Below are positions 33,486 through 44,659 of a DNA stretch of 64,000 bases, one piece after another. Source of the DNA: Wenjunlia tyrosinilytica. GTDB taxonomy: Bacteria > Actinomycetota > Actinomycetes > Streptomycetales > Streptomycetaceae. The translations under genes and the position numbers were made by a program. The stretch is from the NCBI RefSeq assembly GCF_014646055.1, contig NZ_BMMS01000019.1, positions 81,448 to 145,447 on the forward strand, written 5' to 3'. The notes beneath the pieces are model-generated. The model was not told the origin of the DNA. It did not search any database and saw only the letters and a program-made list of their open reading frames with translations. Positions within the stretch are counted from its first letter, which is position 1. Each line of letters begins with the position of its first letter.

Positions 33486-33685
33486 CCCGCAGACCACGCG
33501 GGAACCGGGGCCGTTCGGCGTCGGGTGCGCCGGGAGAGACCGGAGAGGCGCCGGACCGGCGGCGGCTGACCGCGGGGATGCCGAGCGCCGGGACAAGAGC
33601 CTCCGCCGCCCGTGGGCGGTCGCGGTGCGAGGAGAACCGATTCGGCTCCTTGGGCACGGCGGTTCCGACCCCGCACCGCTTTCGG

Positions 33686-35068
<1,383 letters not shown>

Positions 35069-35267
35069 GGGGACTCCGTTGTCTGTACGTGGGTGGTGCG
35101 AGGGACGTTCGGGTTCGGTGGAGACCGACGCGAGGGGGTGTCTCACCAGTGGGGACGGGGGCTGGACCTACGGGGTGGTCGGCCATTGCACCCCGCGGGG
35201 CACCGGGTCGCTGTCCAGTGTGCGCCACTGTCCGCAGGTCGCCGGTGCCCCAGGGGTGTTGCCTCGC

Positions 35268-36536
<1,269 letters not shown>

Positions 36537-36640
36537 GGTGTGTCTGTCTTCCCGGTGGGCTGGGGGCGGGGCCTCGCTGGATGGACGCCGGACGTGGGTG
36601 GTGCCGGGCTCCGGCGCGTGTCGGGCGCTGGTGACGCGGG

Positions 36641-37021
36641 TCAGGCGCTGGTGATGAAGGACTCGTACTCGGCGGCCGACAGCAGGTCCTGCGGCTCGTC
36701 GGCGAGCCTGACCTTGAACAGCCAGCCGCTCGTGAACGCCGCGGAGTTCACCAGCGCAGGGTCGTCGACCACGTCCTGGTTGATCTCCGTGACCTCGCCG
36801 GAGACGGGCGAGTACAGGTCGCTGACGGACTTGGTCGACTCCAGCTCGCCGCAGGTCTCGCCGGCGGCGACCGTGTCGCCCACGTCCGGCAGCTGCACGT
36901 AGACCACGTCGCCGAGGGCGTCGGCGGCGTGCTGGGTGATGCCGACGGTGGACACGCCGCCCTCAGAGGCGGACAGCCACTCGTGCTCCTTGCTGTAACG
37001 GAGGTTCTCGGGGTTGCTCAT
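36641..37021 (-). CDS. gcvH: Glycine cleavage system H protein
   Basis: 126 aa carrier protein with the lipoyl lysine in [18 protein letters not shown]. It shuttles the aminomethyl group between the P, T and L proteins. Start ATG gives [16 protein letters not shown], the usual N-terminus, with GGGAGAA about 10 nt upstream. It follows gcvT by 154 bp. The P protein gene is not in this window. Confidence 0.95.
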   Translation of the reverse strand: MSNPENLRYSKEHEWLSASEGGVSTVGITQHAADALGDVVYVQLPDVGDTVAAGETCGELESTKSVSDLYSPVSGEVTEINQDVVDDPALVNSAAFTSGWLFKVRLADEPQDLLSAAEYESFITSA

Positions 37022-37175
37022 GACGGAATTCTCCCGGATCGAGGATGGCACATCGTTTGGGGGCGGCTGGACGGGTGCTCGCGGCTCGGTGTCAATGGCC
37101 CGGTGTGCGGATTGGACGGGCCCGCGCGGTGCGTGGACCCGTGCACGGGCCCATGCGGGGTGCGTGGGCGCGGGC

Positions 37176-38297
37176 TCAGCGGGCGCGCTTGTAGAACGGG
37201 AGCGCGACGACCTCGTAGGGCTCGGCGTTCCCGCGGATGTCAACGGCGACCCGGGTGCCCGGCTCGGCGTGGGCGGCGTCCACGTACGCGATGGCGATCG
37301 GCTTGCCGAGAGTGGGGGAGGGGGCGCCGGAGGTGACCTCGCCCACGGCGGTGCCGTCGGTGCCGACCACGGCGAACCCGGCGCGCGGGACCCGGCGGCC
37401 CTCGGCGACCAGGCCGACGAGCTTGCGCGGCGGGTCGGCCTCGGCGGCGTCCGCGGCCTTGGCGAGCGCGTCCCGGCCGACGAAGCTCTTGTTCTTGTCG
37501 AACTTCACCACCCGGCCGAGCCCGGCGTCGAACGGGGTCGTGGCGGTCGTCAGCTCGTGCCCGTACAGCGGCATGCCCGCCTCGAGGCGGAGCGTGTCAC
37601 GGCAGGACAGGCCCGCGGGTACGAGGCCGTGCGCGGCCCCGGCCTCGGTCAGCGCCTCCCACAGCGCCTCGGCGGCCTCGGGGGCGACGAACAGCTCGAA
37701 CCCGTCCTCGCCGGTGTAGCCGGTGCGGGCGATCAGCGCCTCGGTCCCGGCGACGGTGCCGGGCAGGCAGGCGTAGTACTTCAGCCCGTCCAGCTCGGTG
37801 TCGGTCAGCCGGGCCAGGATGCCGGCGGCCTCGGGGCCCTGCACGGCGATGAGAGCGTAGGCCTCGCGGTCGTCGCGGACGTCGGCGCCCTCGACGGCGG
37901 CGACGCGGCAGGTCAGCTCGCTCAGGACCACCTCGGCGTTGGCCGCGTTGGCCACCACCATGAACTCCTGCTCGCCGGTGCGGTAGACGATCAGGTCGTC
38001 CAGGATGCCGCCGTCCTCACCGACGATCATGGTGTAGCGCGCCCTGTTGACGGCCAGCGCGGAGAGGTTGCCGACGAGGGCGAAGTCGAGCGCGGCGCCG
38101 GCCGCGGGGCCGGCCACGGTGATCTCGCCCATGTGGGAGAGGTCGAACAGGCCCGCCGTGGTGCGTACCGCCACGTGCTCCTCGCGCTCGCTGCCGTACC
38201 GCAGCGGCATGTCCCAGCCCGCGAAGGGCGCGATGGTGGCGCCCAGGCGCCGGTGCACGGCGTCGAGTGGGGTTTTCCGGGTGGGCGCGGTCGTCAT
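37176..38297 (-). CDS. gcvT: Glycine cleavage system aminomethyltransferase (T protein)
   Basis: 373 aa. It moves the one-carbon unit from the H protein to tetrahydrofolate, releasing ammonia. Seen: an N-terminal [40 protein letters not shown], and the folate-binding [12 protein letters not shown] region, ending in a normal C-terminal barrel. The ATG has TGGAG six bases upstream. The gene is directly behind a tandem glycine riboswitch, so it should be switched on by glycine. Confidence 0.96.
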   Translation of the reverse strand: MTTAPTRKTPLDAVHRRLGATIAPFAGWDMPLRYGSEREEHVAVRTTAGLFDLSHMGEITVAGPAAGAALDFALVGNLSALAVNRARYTMIVGEDGGILDDLIVYRTGEQEFMVVANAANAEVVLSELTCRVAAVEGADVRDDREAYALIAVQGPEAAGILARLTDTELDGLKYYACLPGTVAGTEALIARTGYTGEDGFELFVAPEAAEALWEALTEAGAAHGLVPAGLSCRDTLRLEAGMPLYGHELTTATTPFDAGLGRVVKFDKNKSFVGRDALAKAADAAEADPPRKLVGLVAEGRRVPRAGFAVVGTDGTAVGEVTSGAPSPTLGKPIAIAYVDAAHAEPGTRVAVDIRGNAEPYEVVALPFYKRAR

Positions 38298-38334
38298 GCG
38301 GGGCTCCAATGCAGGCGTACGGGACTGTCCTCCC

Positions 38335-38545
38335 CATCTGTCATCGGAACCTGAGAGGTTCGCCTGAGCGTCTGTGGAGCGCCCGGCTTGCACCGTGGGT
38401 GGGACGAGCCGCCCGGGGGCCGCTCTGTCCGCTTTTCAGATGTGCCTCGTCCGCGCGGTAGCTGTGCCTGAGAGATTCCGGGGAGGACTTGCTCCTTCGG
38501 CGCCCTGCTCCAACGGGGTATGCCCTGGCAGGGACTCTCCCGCGC
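38335..38545 (-). promoter_or_regulatory. Tandem glycine riboswitch upstream of gcvT
   Basis: On the minus strand, aptamer 1 (about 38545-38443) has GGGAGAGTCCC, CGCCGAAGGAGCAAGTCC and ATCTCTCAGGCAC, the conserved core of the class. Aptamer 2 (38442-38335) is closed by CATCTG/CAGATG and contains CACGGTGCAAGCC and CCTCTCAGGTTCCGATGACAG. The pair sits 40-250 nt before gcvT. Glycine riboswitches of this layout turn on the glycine cleavage genes when glycine is high. Confidence 0.9.
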
Positions 38546-38693
38546 GGCCTCGAACGGCCTGTATGGAATTGGCTGGGCCATCATTGCACGGCCGCCACGC
38601 CGACAGCCAGGGTCGTTGCCGGGGCGCGGTGACACAGGGCGCCATTACTCTTTCTTGAAGGACGGGGGACGAGCAGGGGGAGGGGCGGTTCCG

Positions 38694-39668
38694 GTGCAGT
38701 GGCGGAGCGCGTACGCGACGACGGCAGGTGCGCTCACGGGCGCGCTGCCGACCCGGAAGAAACCACAGGACCCGCCGGGCCCCGGGGCACCGGGCGCGCC
38801 ACGGCAGCCCTGGGAAAGGACTCCGGCCCCGTGCGCCGTCCGGCCGGGCGGCCGGCTCCGCCCGAAAGGCGCGGTGGACCTGCGCCGGTCGGCCCGGCGC
38901 GCCGCCCAGCCGCCCCTGCCCCTCACGGTCCACGCGGCCCCGGATGACCGTTTGCTCCCGAACCCGGAGTCCTCGAACGCCCGGCCGGGCCCGGCGGCCG
39001 CGTCGGCCTCGGTGGCCTTGACGCCCGTGCCCGCATCGGCGGTGCTCGCGGCTCGTCCCGGGCCCGTGGTCCCGCACGAGCCCGTGCGGACCCTTCACTA
39101 CCCCGCGGGGGACATCGTGGTGGTCTCCGGGCTGCCGGGGAGCGGGAAGAGCACGCTCATTCGGCAGACCGTCGCCGACCGGGGCGCCGTGGAGCTCATT
39201 GACTCGCAGGATGTGCGGGAGCGGTACGAGCGGGTGGTGCCCGCCTGGATGCCCTACGCCGTCTACCGGCCCGTCGTCCGGGCCGCGCACTACCGGGGGC
39301 TCTACCGGGCGGTCCGGTCCGGGCGGAGCCTGGTGGTGCACGACTGCGGGTCCATGGCGTGGGTGAGGCGGTGGCTGGCCCGTACCGCGCTGCGCCGCGG
39401 GGGCGGGATGCACCTGCTCCTCATGGACGTCACCGCCCGCGAGGCCGCCGACGGTCAGCATGCGCGCGGGCGGCGGGTCTCGGCCTATGCCTTCGCCCGT
39501 CACCGGGGGGCTTCGCGCAGGCTCATCGGGGCCGCCGAGGAGGCCGCTCGGTGCGGGGGCGCGCCGCTCGCACGCAGGCGGTCGCGGCTGCCCAAGGGCT
39601 GCGTCTCCGCCGTGCTCATCGACCGGTCCGCCGCCGGCGCGCTGCGCGAGATCCGCTTCGGCGACTGA
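38694..39668 (+). CDS. P-loop ATPase/kinase-like protein
   Basis: 324 aa. The first 130 or so residues are Pro/Arg/Ala-rich and low complexity. The C-terminal part is a P-loop domain of the AAA_33/PNK-like kinase type with Walker A SGLPGSGKSTLIRQ (about residues 144-157), then VELIDSQDVRERYERVVP and VVHDCGSMAWVRRWLAR, and a Cys near the end. No further catalytic motif was identified. It may phosphorylate a small molecule or nucleic acid, but the substrate is unknown. The GTG start has GGGGAGGGG upstream; a later start that drops the low-complexity part cannot be excluded. It diverges from gcvT. Confidence 0.75.
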   Translation: MQWRSAYATTAGALTGALPTRKKPQDPPGPGAPGAPRQPWERTPAPCAVRPGGRLRPKGAVDLRRSARRAAQPPLPLTVHAAPDDRLLPNPESSNARPGPAAASASVALTPVPASAVLAARPGPVVPHEPVRTLHYPAGDIVVVSGLPGSGKSTLIRQTVADRGAVELIDSQDVRERYERVVPAWMPYAVYRPVVRAAHYRGLYRAVRSGRSLVVHDCGSMAWVRRWLARTALRRGGGMHLLLMDVTAREAADGQHARGRRVSAYAFARHRGASRRLIGAAEEAARCGGAPLARRRSRLPKGCVSAVLIDRSAAGALREIRFGD

Positions 39669-39718
39669 CTTCCCCAGTGACTTCCCAGGGGCCTGCCCCA
39701 CTGGCTTCCCCGATGGTG

Positions 39719-39767
39719 GCGCGGGCCCGTGGTCCACGTAGGTCCACAGCGGAGCGCGGGCCCGCGC
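39719..39767. terminator. Hairpin between convergent genes
   Basis: Stem GCGCGGGCCCG / CGGGCCCGCGC (11 bp) with a 27-nt loop, in the 112-bp gap between the P-loop gene and the convergent secreted-protein gene. It could terminate both. Confidence 0.7.
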
Positions 39768-39780
39768 GGCTCGGTGGTGA

Positions 39781-40470
39781 CTACTTCGCGGGCGGGTTGG
39801 CCTCGGCGGGCAGCGTCGACGCCGAGGGGATCGGCGGCACGGTGGGGATCTCGGGCAACTGGGGGATCAACTGGCCCAGCGCGTCCAGGACGGCTTGGAG
39901 GGCGGTCGCGATGGCTGCCGGGTCGCCCGACATGATGGCGGCCACCAGCGCGTTGATGGCGGCCTCCAGCGCCGCCAGGTCCGCCGACCTGGTCTTCGCC
40001 GAACTCCGGTCGGTGGCCGTGGGCGGCGTGGTCGTGGACGCCGTTCCCGACGTCGTGGGAGCCGCCGCCGTGCCCGAGGCCGCACTCGGCGCCTTCTCGG
40101 AGACCCTGGTCACCGATGCCAGGGCGTCCTCAACGGCCTTGCGGAACGAGGGCGTCGTGGGCAGCGACGACAGGGACGGCAGGGACGACGGCGACATGGA
40201 GGACGTCGAGGACGATTGACCGCCGGAGGCGTTGAGCACCGAGGTGACCAGGTCCGCCACGGGCGTGAGGCTGCCGCTCATCCCGCTGAGCCGGCTCGCC
40301 TGCTCCATCAGCGCGTCGAGGCCCGGCAGTGGGACCGGTGCCGCGGCCCGGGCGGCGGAACGCGGTGCCCGCTTCTCGGCGGGGTCGACGGCGTGGGCCG
40401 CGGCGGTGAAGGTGAGGCAGCCGCAGACAGCGGCAGCGACGACGGTGGCTGCCGTCCTGGTGCAACGCAT
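39781..40470 (-). CDS. Secreted Ser/Thr/Pro-rich protein of unknown function
   Basis: 229 aa, family not recognised. A Sec signal peptide (MRCTRTAATVVAAAVCG, cleaved after AHA at about residue 27) is followed by a Ser/Thr-rich region (about 70-150), an Ala-rich helix-prone segment (LAALEAAINALVAAIMSG) and a Pro-rich tail. No enzyme motif or anchor is visible. GAGGAAC lies six bases before the ATG. The 5' leader contains five copies of a 9-bp repeat. Confidence 0.75.
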   Translation of the reverse strand: MRCTRTAATVVAAAVCGCLTFTAAAHAVDPAEKRAPRSAARAAAPVPLPGLDALMEQASRLSGMSGSLTPVADLVTSVLNASGGQSSSTSSMSPSSLPSLSSLPTTPSFRKAVEDALASVTRVSEKAPSAASGTAAAPTTSGTASTTTPPTATDRSSAKTRSADLAALEAAINALVAAIMSGDPAAIATALQAVLDALGQLIPQLPEIPTVPPIPSASTLPAEANPPAK

Positions 40471-40485
40471 TGACGTTCCTCTCTG

Positions 40486-40537
40486 TCGGATCTCTTCTGT
40501 CGGATCTCTCGGATCTCTCGGATCTCCGTCGGATCTC
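40486..40537. repeat. Five copies of TCGGATCTC in a 5' leader
   Basis: TCGGATCTC starts at 40486, 40500, 40509, 40518 and 40529; the middle three are head to tail with a 9-bp period. On the minus strand, the direction of the adjacent secreted-protein gene, the unit is GAGATCCGA, and the array lies 16-67 nt before its ATG, probably within the leader or core promoter. Confidence 0.9.
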
Positions 40538-40744
40538 CCCGCGGTATCGCTATGGATCAACCGTGCGAGAGGTGTGCACTCCCTGCAACTCGGCGAAAGC
40601 GCAGAGTGACCGTCGAGTGGCCCATTCCGCGTCCCGTATTCCGGATGTGCGCAGCCGGGGGACCGTCTTCGCCGTGCAGCCGTTAGGGTGCCCTGTGCGG
40701 CAGCAGACGGCGTGAGGAACGCCAGAGACGGTGGTTTGGCGGCA

Positions 40745-41641
40745 ATGAGCATCCCGACGCAGCGAAGCGGAAGCAGTCTCCCCGAAACCGGTGCTCCCTT
40801 TGCCGGTGCTCCCATGGCCGGCGTGCCCTTGAGCGACCCCGGGGCCGACGCGAGCGCCCCCGCGACGGGCGCCGCGGCCACCGGCTTCCCCGCCAACGAG
40901 CTCGAGCACGTGCTCGCCGCCTCGCTCGGCAATCCCGACGCCACCCCCCGCCTGCTGGAGACCCTCGCCAGGTCCCCCATCTGGATCCCGCTGCCCTCCG
41001 GCGGCAGCCCCGACAGCCCCGACCTCGACCTGCCGACCATCGAGCTGGAGGGGATCGCCTACGTCCCCGTCTTCAGCTCGGAGGAGCAGTTCCTCCGCGT
41101 CGCGAACGGGCTGTCCTTCGCCGTCGCCCCCATGTACGAGTTCGCCCGAGGCCTGCCGCCCGAGGTCGGCATCGCCGTCAACCCGGACGGCGCGGTCGGT
41201 GTCCCCGTCCCGCCCGCCGCCGTGCCCGAGCTGTGCCGCGGCCCCGTCGGCGACCCCCGTGACGGCGCCACCCGCCCCACCGGCCACGACGCCGCCGCGC
41301 GGGCCACCGGCGCCCGGGTGCGCATGTGGGAGCCGGACCCGGACATCGAGCCCGTGGACTTCCTGGCCACCGCCGCCGGTGAGTTCGCCGTCACCCCCGT
41401 CGTCCTGACCGCCCGCAGGGCCCTGGCCAGCATCGAGGGCGGCGAGCCCGCGCTGTTCGTCGGGGTCGAGCTCGACAGGTGGCAGGAGAGCGACCGGGCC
41501 GCCGCCATGGACGCGCTCGGACGCGCCCTGGGCGCCGTCCCCCTGGTCTGGCCGGTCAATCTCGTCCTCCTCGACATCGCCCAGGACCCGGTGGGCGACT
41601 GGATGCTGGAGCGGGTCGAACCGTTCTTCTCCCGCTACTGA
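40745..41641 (+). CDS. SseB-family protein, copy 1
   Basis: 298 aa. After a Pro/Ala-rich N-terminus (about 50 residues) there is an SseB N-terminal domain (NELEHVLAASLGNPDATPRLLETL, WIPLPSG, IAYVPVFSSEEQFLR) and an SseB C-terminal domain with GEPALFVGVELD and DWMLERVEPFFSRY at the end. SseB was named for raised serine sensitivity in E. coli when overproduced; the molecular role is unknown. A second SseB-like gene follows directly. Start: ATG at 40745 gives MSIPTQRSG, with GGCGG upstream as a weak ribosome binding site. Confidence 0.85.
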   Translation: MSIPTQRSGSSLPETGAPFAGAPMAGVPLSDPGADASAPATGAAATGFPANELEHVLAASLGNPDATPRLLETLARSPIWIPLPSGGSPDSPDLDLPTIELEGIAYVPVFSSEEQFLRVANGLSFAVAPMYEFARGLPPEVGIAVNPDGAVGVPVPPAAVPELCRGPVGDPRDGATRPTGHDAAARATGARVRMWEPDPDIEPVDFLATAAGEFAVTPVVLTARRALASIEGGEPALFVGVELDRWQESDRAAAMDALGRALGAVPLVWPVNLVLLDIAQDPVGDWMLERVEPFFSRY

Positions 41642-41782
41642 CCCCGCCTCCGGGCCGGCCCGCGGTGACCCGTCCCCGGTCGCTCGGGCGGGCCCTTGAG
41701 GACCAGTCCCCGGACGTGGTGCCACCGCCGACCCTTAACCTGGTTGGATGACGGGCGGGTGTACTCGTGTGCATGGATCTCG

Positions 41783-42640
41783 ATGGCTGACGGAAGCTGG
41801 GAGAAGGGGCGGACCGGAGTGAGCGCGGGCGCGGGAGGAGGCGCGGCAGCGGCCGGCCAGGTCGAGCACATGCTGCACCAGGTCGCGCCCGGCCGTTTCG
41901 ACGCGTACGAGGCGCTTCTGCGGGCGATCGCCGACGGCGAGGTCTGGATGCTCCTGTGGCACGGGCAGCCCGGCTCGCCCGACGCCCAGTACGGGAACAT
42001 GGACGTGGAGGGCTTCAACTACGCCCCCTGCGTGACCTCCGCCAAGGAGCTCGCCGCGAGCGGGTGGAACCGGGCCCACGAGGTCGTCACCGGCCCCGCC
42101 ATCGCCAACTCCCTCTTCCGCACCCGCTACGGCCTGTGGCTCAATCCCCACGCGCCGGGCGGAGGCGTCGGCGTCCCGTGGCTGGACCTGCGCCGTATCG
42201 CCTCGGGCCTCGACCGGCTGCCCGCCGGTCCGCTGCAGCTGAGCGAACCCACCCTCCAGCTGCCCCAGTTCTACGCGCTCCTCGCGCAGAACGCGCACCG
42301 GACGCCTCCCGTGCGCTCCCTGCGGCGCGCCTGGGTGCAGCCCGCGCTGGGAGAGCCGTATCTGGCGATCGGCCTCGACCTGTACGACGCGGGGCCGCAG
42401 GCGCTCGAGAGCGTCCGGCAGATGGTGCAGCACGCCCTCGGCGCGGCGCCGGAGGGGCTGCCCGTCTCCACCGTGGCCATGGCCGACGAGTACGACCCCG
42501 TGGCCATGTGGATGCGCGCCCACCAGCGGCCGTTCTTCGACCGGGACGGGTTCGGGGGCGGAGCCCCGGCGCCACAGCAGGGCTGGCAGCAGCCTCCCCC
42601 GAGACACCCCGGCTCCCACCCGGGCTGGCCCTCCTACTGA
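41783..42640 (+). CDS. SseB-like protein, copy 2
   Basis: 285 aa and a distant paralog of the preceding gene. An N-terminal part (VEHMLHQVAPGRFDAYEALLRAIADGEVWMLLWHG) and a central part (GPAIANSLFRTRYGLWLNPHAPGG) are followed by an SseB C-terminal-like region (LGEPYLAIGLDLYD, VAMWMRAHQRPFFDRD) and a Pro/Gln-rich tail. The start is uncertain: ATG at 41783 or GTG at 41819, the latter with GAGAAGGGG upstream. It lies about 140 bp after copy 1 and converges on the DUF885 gene. The function is unknown. Confidence 0.8.
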   Translation: MADGSWEKGRTGVSAGAGGGAAAAGQVEHMLHQVAPGRFDAYEALLRAIADGEVWMLLWHGQPGSPDAQYGNMDVEGFNYAPCVTSAKELAASGWNRAHEVVTGPAIANSLFRTRYGLWLNPHAPGGGVGVPWLDLRRIASGLDRLPAGPLQLSEPTLQLPQFYALLAQNAHRTPPVRSLRRAWVQPALGEPYLAIGLDLYDAGPQALESVRQMVQHALGAAPEGLPVSTVAMADEYDPVAMWMRAHQRPFFDRDGFGGGAPAPQQGWQQPPPRHPGSHPGWPSY

Positions 42641-42679
42641 GCCGGCTCCTGACCGCCCCGAGGCCACCCGCCCCGGGGG

Positions 42680-44218
42680 TCACCCGCCCCCGGGCTCAGC
42701 GCCCTCCAGTGCCGACGCGATCAGCCCCAGCGGCGGGCTCCCCAGCGCCATCAGCCCGGTGTGGAAGCGCTCCAGCGAGAACCCCGCCCCCCACTGCCGC
42801 CGCGCCCGCTCCCGCAGGTCCATCAGCTCCAACTTCCCCCAGGTGTACCGCCCGTAGGCCGCGTCGAACGTCCCCCGCCTCGCCTCCGACGCCGCGCCCG
42901 CCCTCGGCAGATGCGCGTCCTCGACGAACCACTGCGTCGCCTCCTCGACATCCATCGCCCCCGTGTGCAGCCCGATCGCGCAGGACAGCCGCGTCACCCG
43001 CACCAGCGCCTCCAGGGCCACCCCGATCGCGAACCGCGGATCGCCCTCGCGAAAGCCCTCCTCCAGGCACACCTCCTCGATGTAGTGCGCCCACCCCTCG
43101 CAGAACGACAGCGAGTGCAGCACCCTGCGCACGGGAGTCGGCGCGTGCCGCAGCGACCGGCCGTGCGCGAAGTGCCCGGGAGCGACCTCGTGGACGGTGA
43201 TCGACGGCAGGCTGGTCCTGCTGAACACCTGGAGCCACTCCTCCTGCTCCACCTGCGGCCAGCTCGGATCGGGAGGGGTGACGTGGTACCAGGACGGCGC
43301 GTCCGGCTCCTGGGGCGCCGCCCACGTCATCATCGCCATCGACCAGCGGCGCGACGGCGGCGCGGGGCCGATCAGGCACTCGCCGTCGAGGTGCGGAGCG
43401 AGTCGCTTGGCGCGGCTGAACGCCAGCACCTCCTGCGTCAGCCGCGTCGCCTCCGCGATCACTCCGTCCGCGTCGGGGTGGTCGGCGTGCAGCTCGGGGA
43501 TCAGCTCGTCGACGGACCGGGTGGGGTCGTAGGCACGGCAGGCCCGCGCCAACAGCTCGCGCAGCCGGTCGCGTTCGGCCTGCGCCCGGTCGGCGAGCCG
43601 GGACAGGTCGACCTCCAGACCCTCCTGGCTGCCCATCAAGGACGCCAGCGCCGCCCCGCCGAGCCTGGCGTCCGGATCGCCGAAGTCCGCGGCCCTCGCC
43701 ACATGGGCAACCAGCCGCTCGTGTGCCTTCAACGCCGCCGCGACCTCCGGGCCCCGGTCCGGATCGAGGTCCGCCGCGAGCCCGCGCACCGCGCCGAGCA
43801 GCGCCCCCGCCACCGGCGCGCTGAGCCGGTCCAGGGAGGCCACGGCGGCGTCCACCGCGTCCGGCCAGCCCGCCAGATGGTCCAGCCGCGCTCGCGCGCG
43901 TTCCTCCGGGGGCGCGTACTCCCGGTCGTAGGCGGTCAGTTCGAGATTGGACAGGTGAAGGTACGGGTCGCGGCGGTGGAGTTCGAGCTCGGCGAACTGC
44001 ACCCGCAGCGCGTTCTCGAAGACCGTCAGATGGGCCTCGTCGTGCGGGTCCGCCAGGGGCCGGGGGTGCTCCTTGCGGGCCCTGTCCAGGGCGTAGAGGC
44101 CGGAGCGCACCCCTTCGGGCGACAGGTCCTGCATCCGCCCGTCGTACTCGTGCAGCCCGGCCATCTCCCGGACCGTGGGGACCATGAGGTCGCACACCGC
44201 GCGCAGCCGATCATCCAT
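42680..44218 (-). CDS. DUF885-family putative zinc hydrolase
   Basis: 512 aa. The defining motif is HEVAPGHFAHGRS, an HExxPGH zinc-binding signature, with SFCEGWAHYIEEV about 25 residues later as the likely third-ligand region. The first half is helical and Arg/Ala-rich. DUF885 proteins resemble metallopeptidases and the role here is unknown. The ATG gives MDDRLRAVCDLM; the ribosome binding site is weak. It diverges from the peptide-transport genes across a 441-bp region, which could mean shared control and a role in peptide use (inference). Confidence 0.85.
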   Translation of the reverse strand: MDDRLRAVCDLMVPTVREMAGLHEYDGRMQDLSPEGVRSGLYALDRARKEHPRPLADPHDEAHLTVFENALRVQFAELELHRRDPYLHLSNLELTAYDREYAPPEERARARLDHLAGWPDAVDAAVASLDRLSAPVAGALLGAVRGLAADLDPDRGPEVAAALKAHERLVAHVARAADFGDPDARLGGAALASLMGSQEGLEVDLSRLADRAQAERDRLRELLARACRAYDPTRSVDELIPELHADHPDADGVIAEATRLTQEVLAFSRAKRLAPHLDGECLIGPAPPSRRWSMAMMTWAAPQEPDAPSWYHVTPPDPSWPQVEQEEWLQVFSRTSLPSITVHEVAPGHFAHGRSLRHAPTPVRRVLHSLSFCEGWAHYIEEVCLEEGFREGDPRFAIGVALEALVRVTRLSCAIGLHTGAMDVEEATQWFVEDAHLPRAGAASEARRGTFDAAYGRYTWGKLELMDLRERARRQWGAGFSLERFHTGLMALGSPPLGLIASALEGAEPGGG

Positions 44219-44264
44219 GAGGCGACGGTAGCGGGCGGGACGCGGCAGTTCACCGTTTACAACC

Positions 44265-44317
44265 CGCAACATCACCGCAACCAACCCTTGTCTGTTGCGT
44301 ACGTCACAGTTGCGCAA
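44265..44317. promoter_or_regulatory. Cluster of GTTGCG hexamers, candidate operator
   Basis: CGCAAC at 44265-44270 and 44276-44281, then GTTGCG at 44294-44299 and 44309-44314, the last inside the palindrome TTGCGCAA (44310-44317). The symmetric TTGCGCAA resembles LacI-family operator cores. Position near both divergent starts fits a regulatory role. Confidence 0.4.
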
Positions 44318-44469
44318 ACATTCGCATAGGGGGCTGGCGGGTGATCGGCCCGTCGTTGAAGAGTTTGCCCGCGACACGGACCACCGGTGGGCACCCGGTC
44401 CCTGCCGCCCGCACCATTTGCTCCGCACAGCACGGCCTGCTCCGCGCACCGCCCGTATCGCTGAACGTT

Positions 44470-44540
44470 GAGCCACCCCGGCAGCCGCACGTCGAGTCAC
44501 CGAGACAGCCGCACGTCGAGCCGTCCGACAGCTGCACGTC
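44470..44540. repeat. Three tandem copies of a 24-bp repeat
   Basis: Units begin at 44470, 44494 and 44518 (24, 24 and 23 bp). The conserved ends are GAGCC/GAGTC and CAGCCGCACGTC (CAGCTGCACGTC in the third). They lie about 120 nt before the permease start. Confidence 0.85.
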
Positions 44541-44659
44541 GCGCCACCCAACACCGCACAGACACCGCCTCGTACAGCGGCCGTCCGCCGAACCGGTCGT
44601 TCGGTCGTCCGGTCGGCATCCCCGGCGAGACATCCCCGGCGAGAGGGGTCAACCGCGCA

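Larger units (their letters stand above)
44219..44659. promoter_or_regulatory. Divergent region between DUF885 and peptide-transport genes
   Basis: 441 bp without a convincing gene. It contains four CGCAAC/GTTGCG hexamers at 44265-44314 near the DUF885 end, an AT-richer stretch AAACATTCGCATAGG at 44316-44330, and three copies of a 24-bp repeat at 44470-44540. It should carry promoters for both directions; none could be pinned down. Confidence 0.5.

Noticed and set aside
40486..40537. CRISPR array
   Set aside because: The 9-bp units have no spacers of constant length and no cas genes are nearby.
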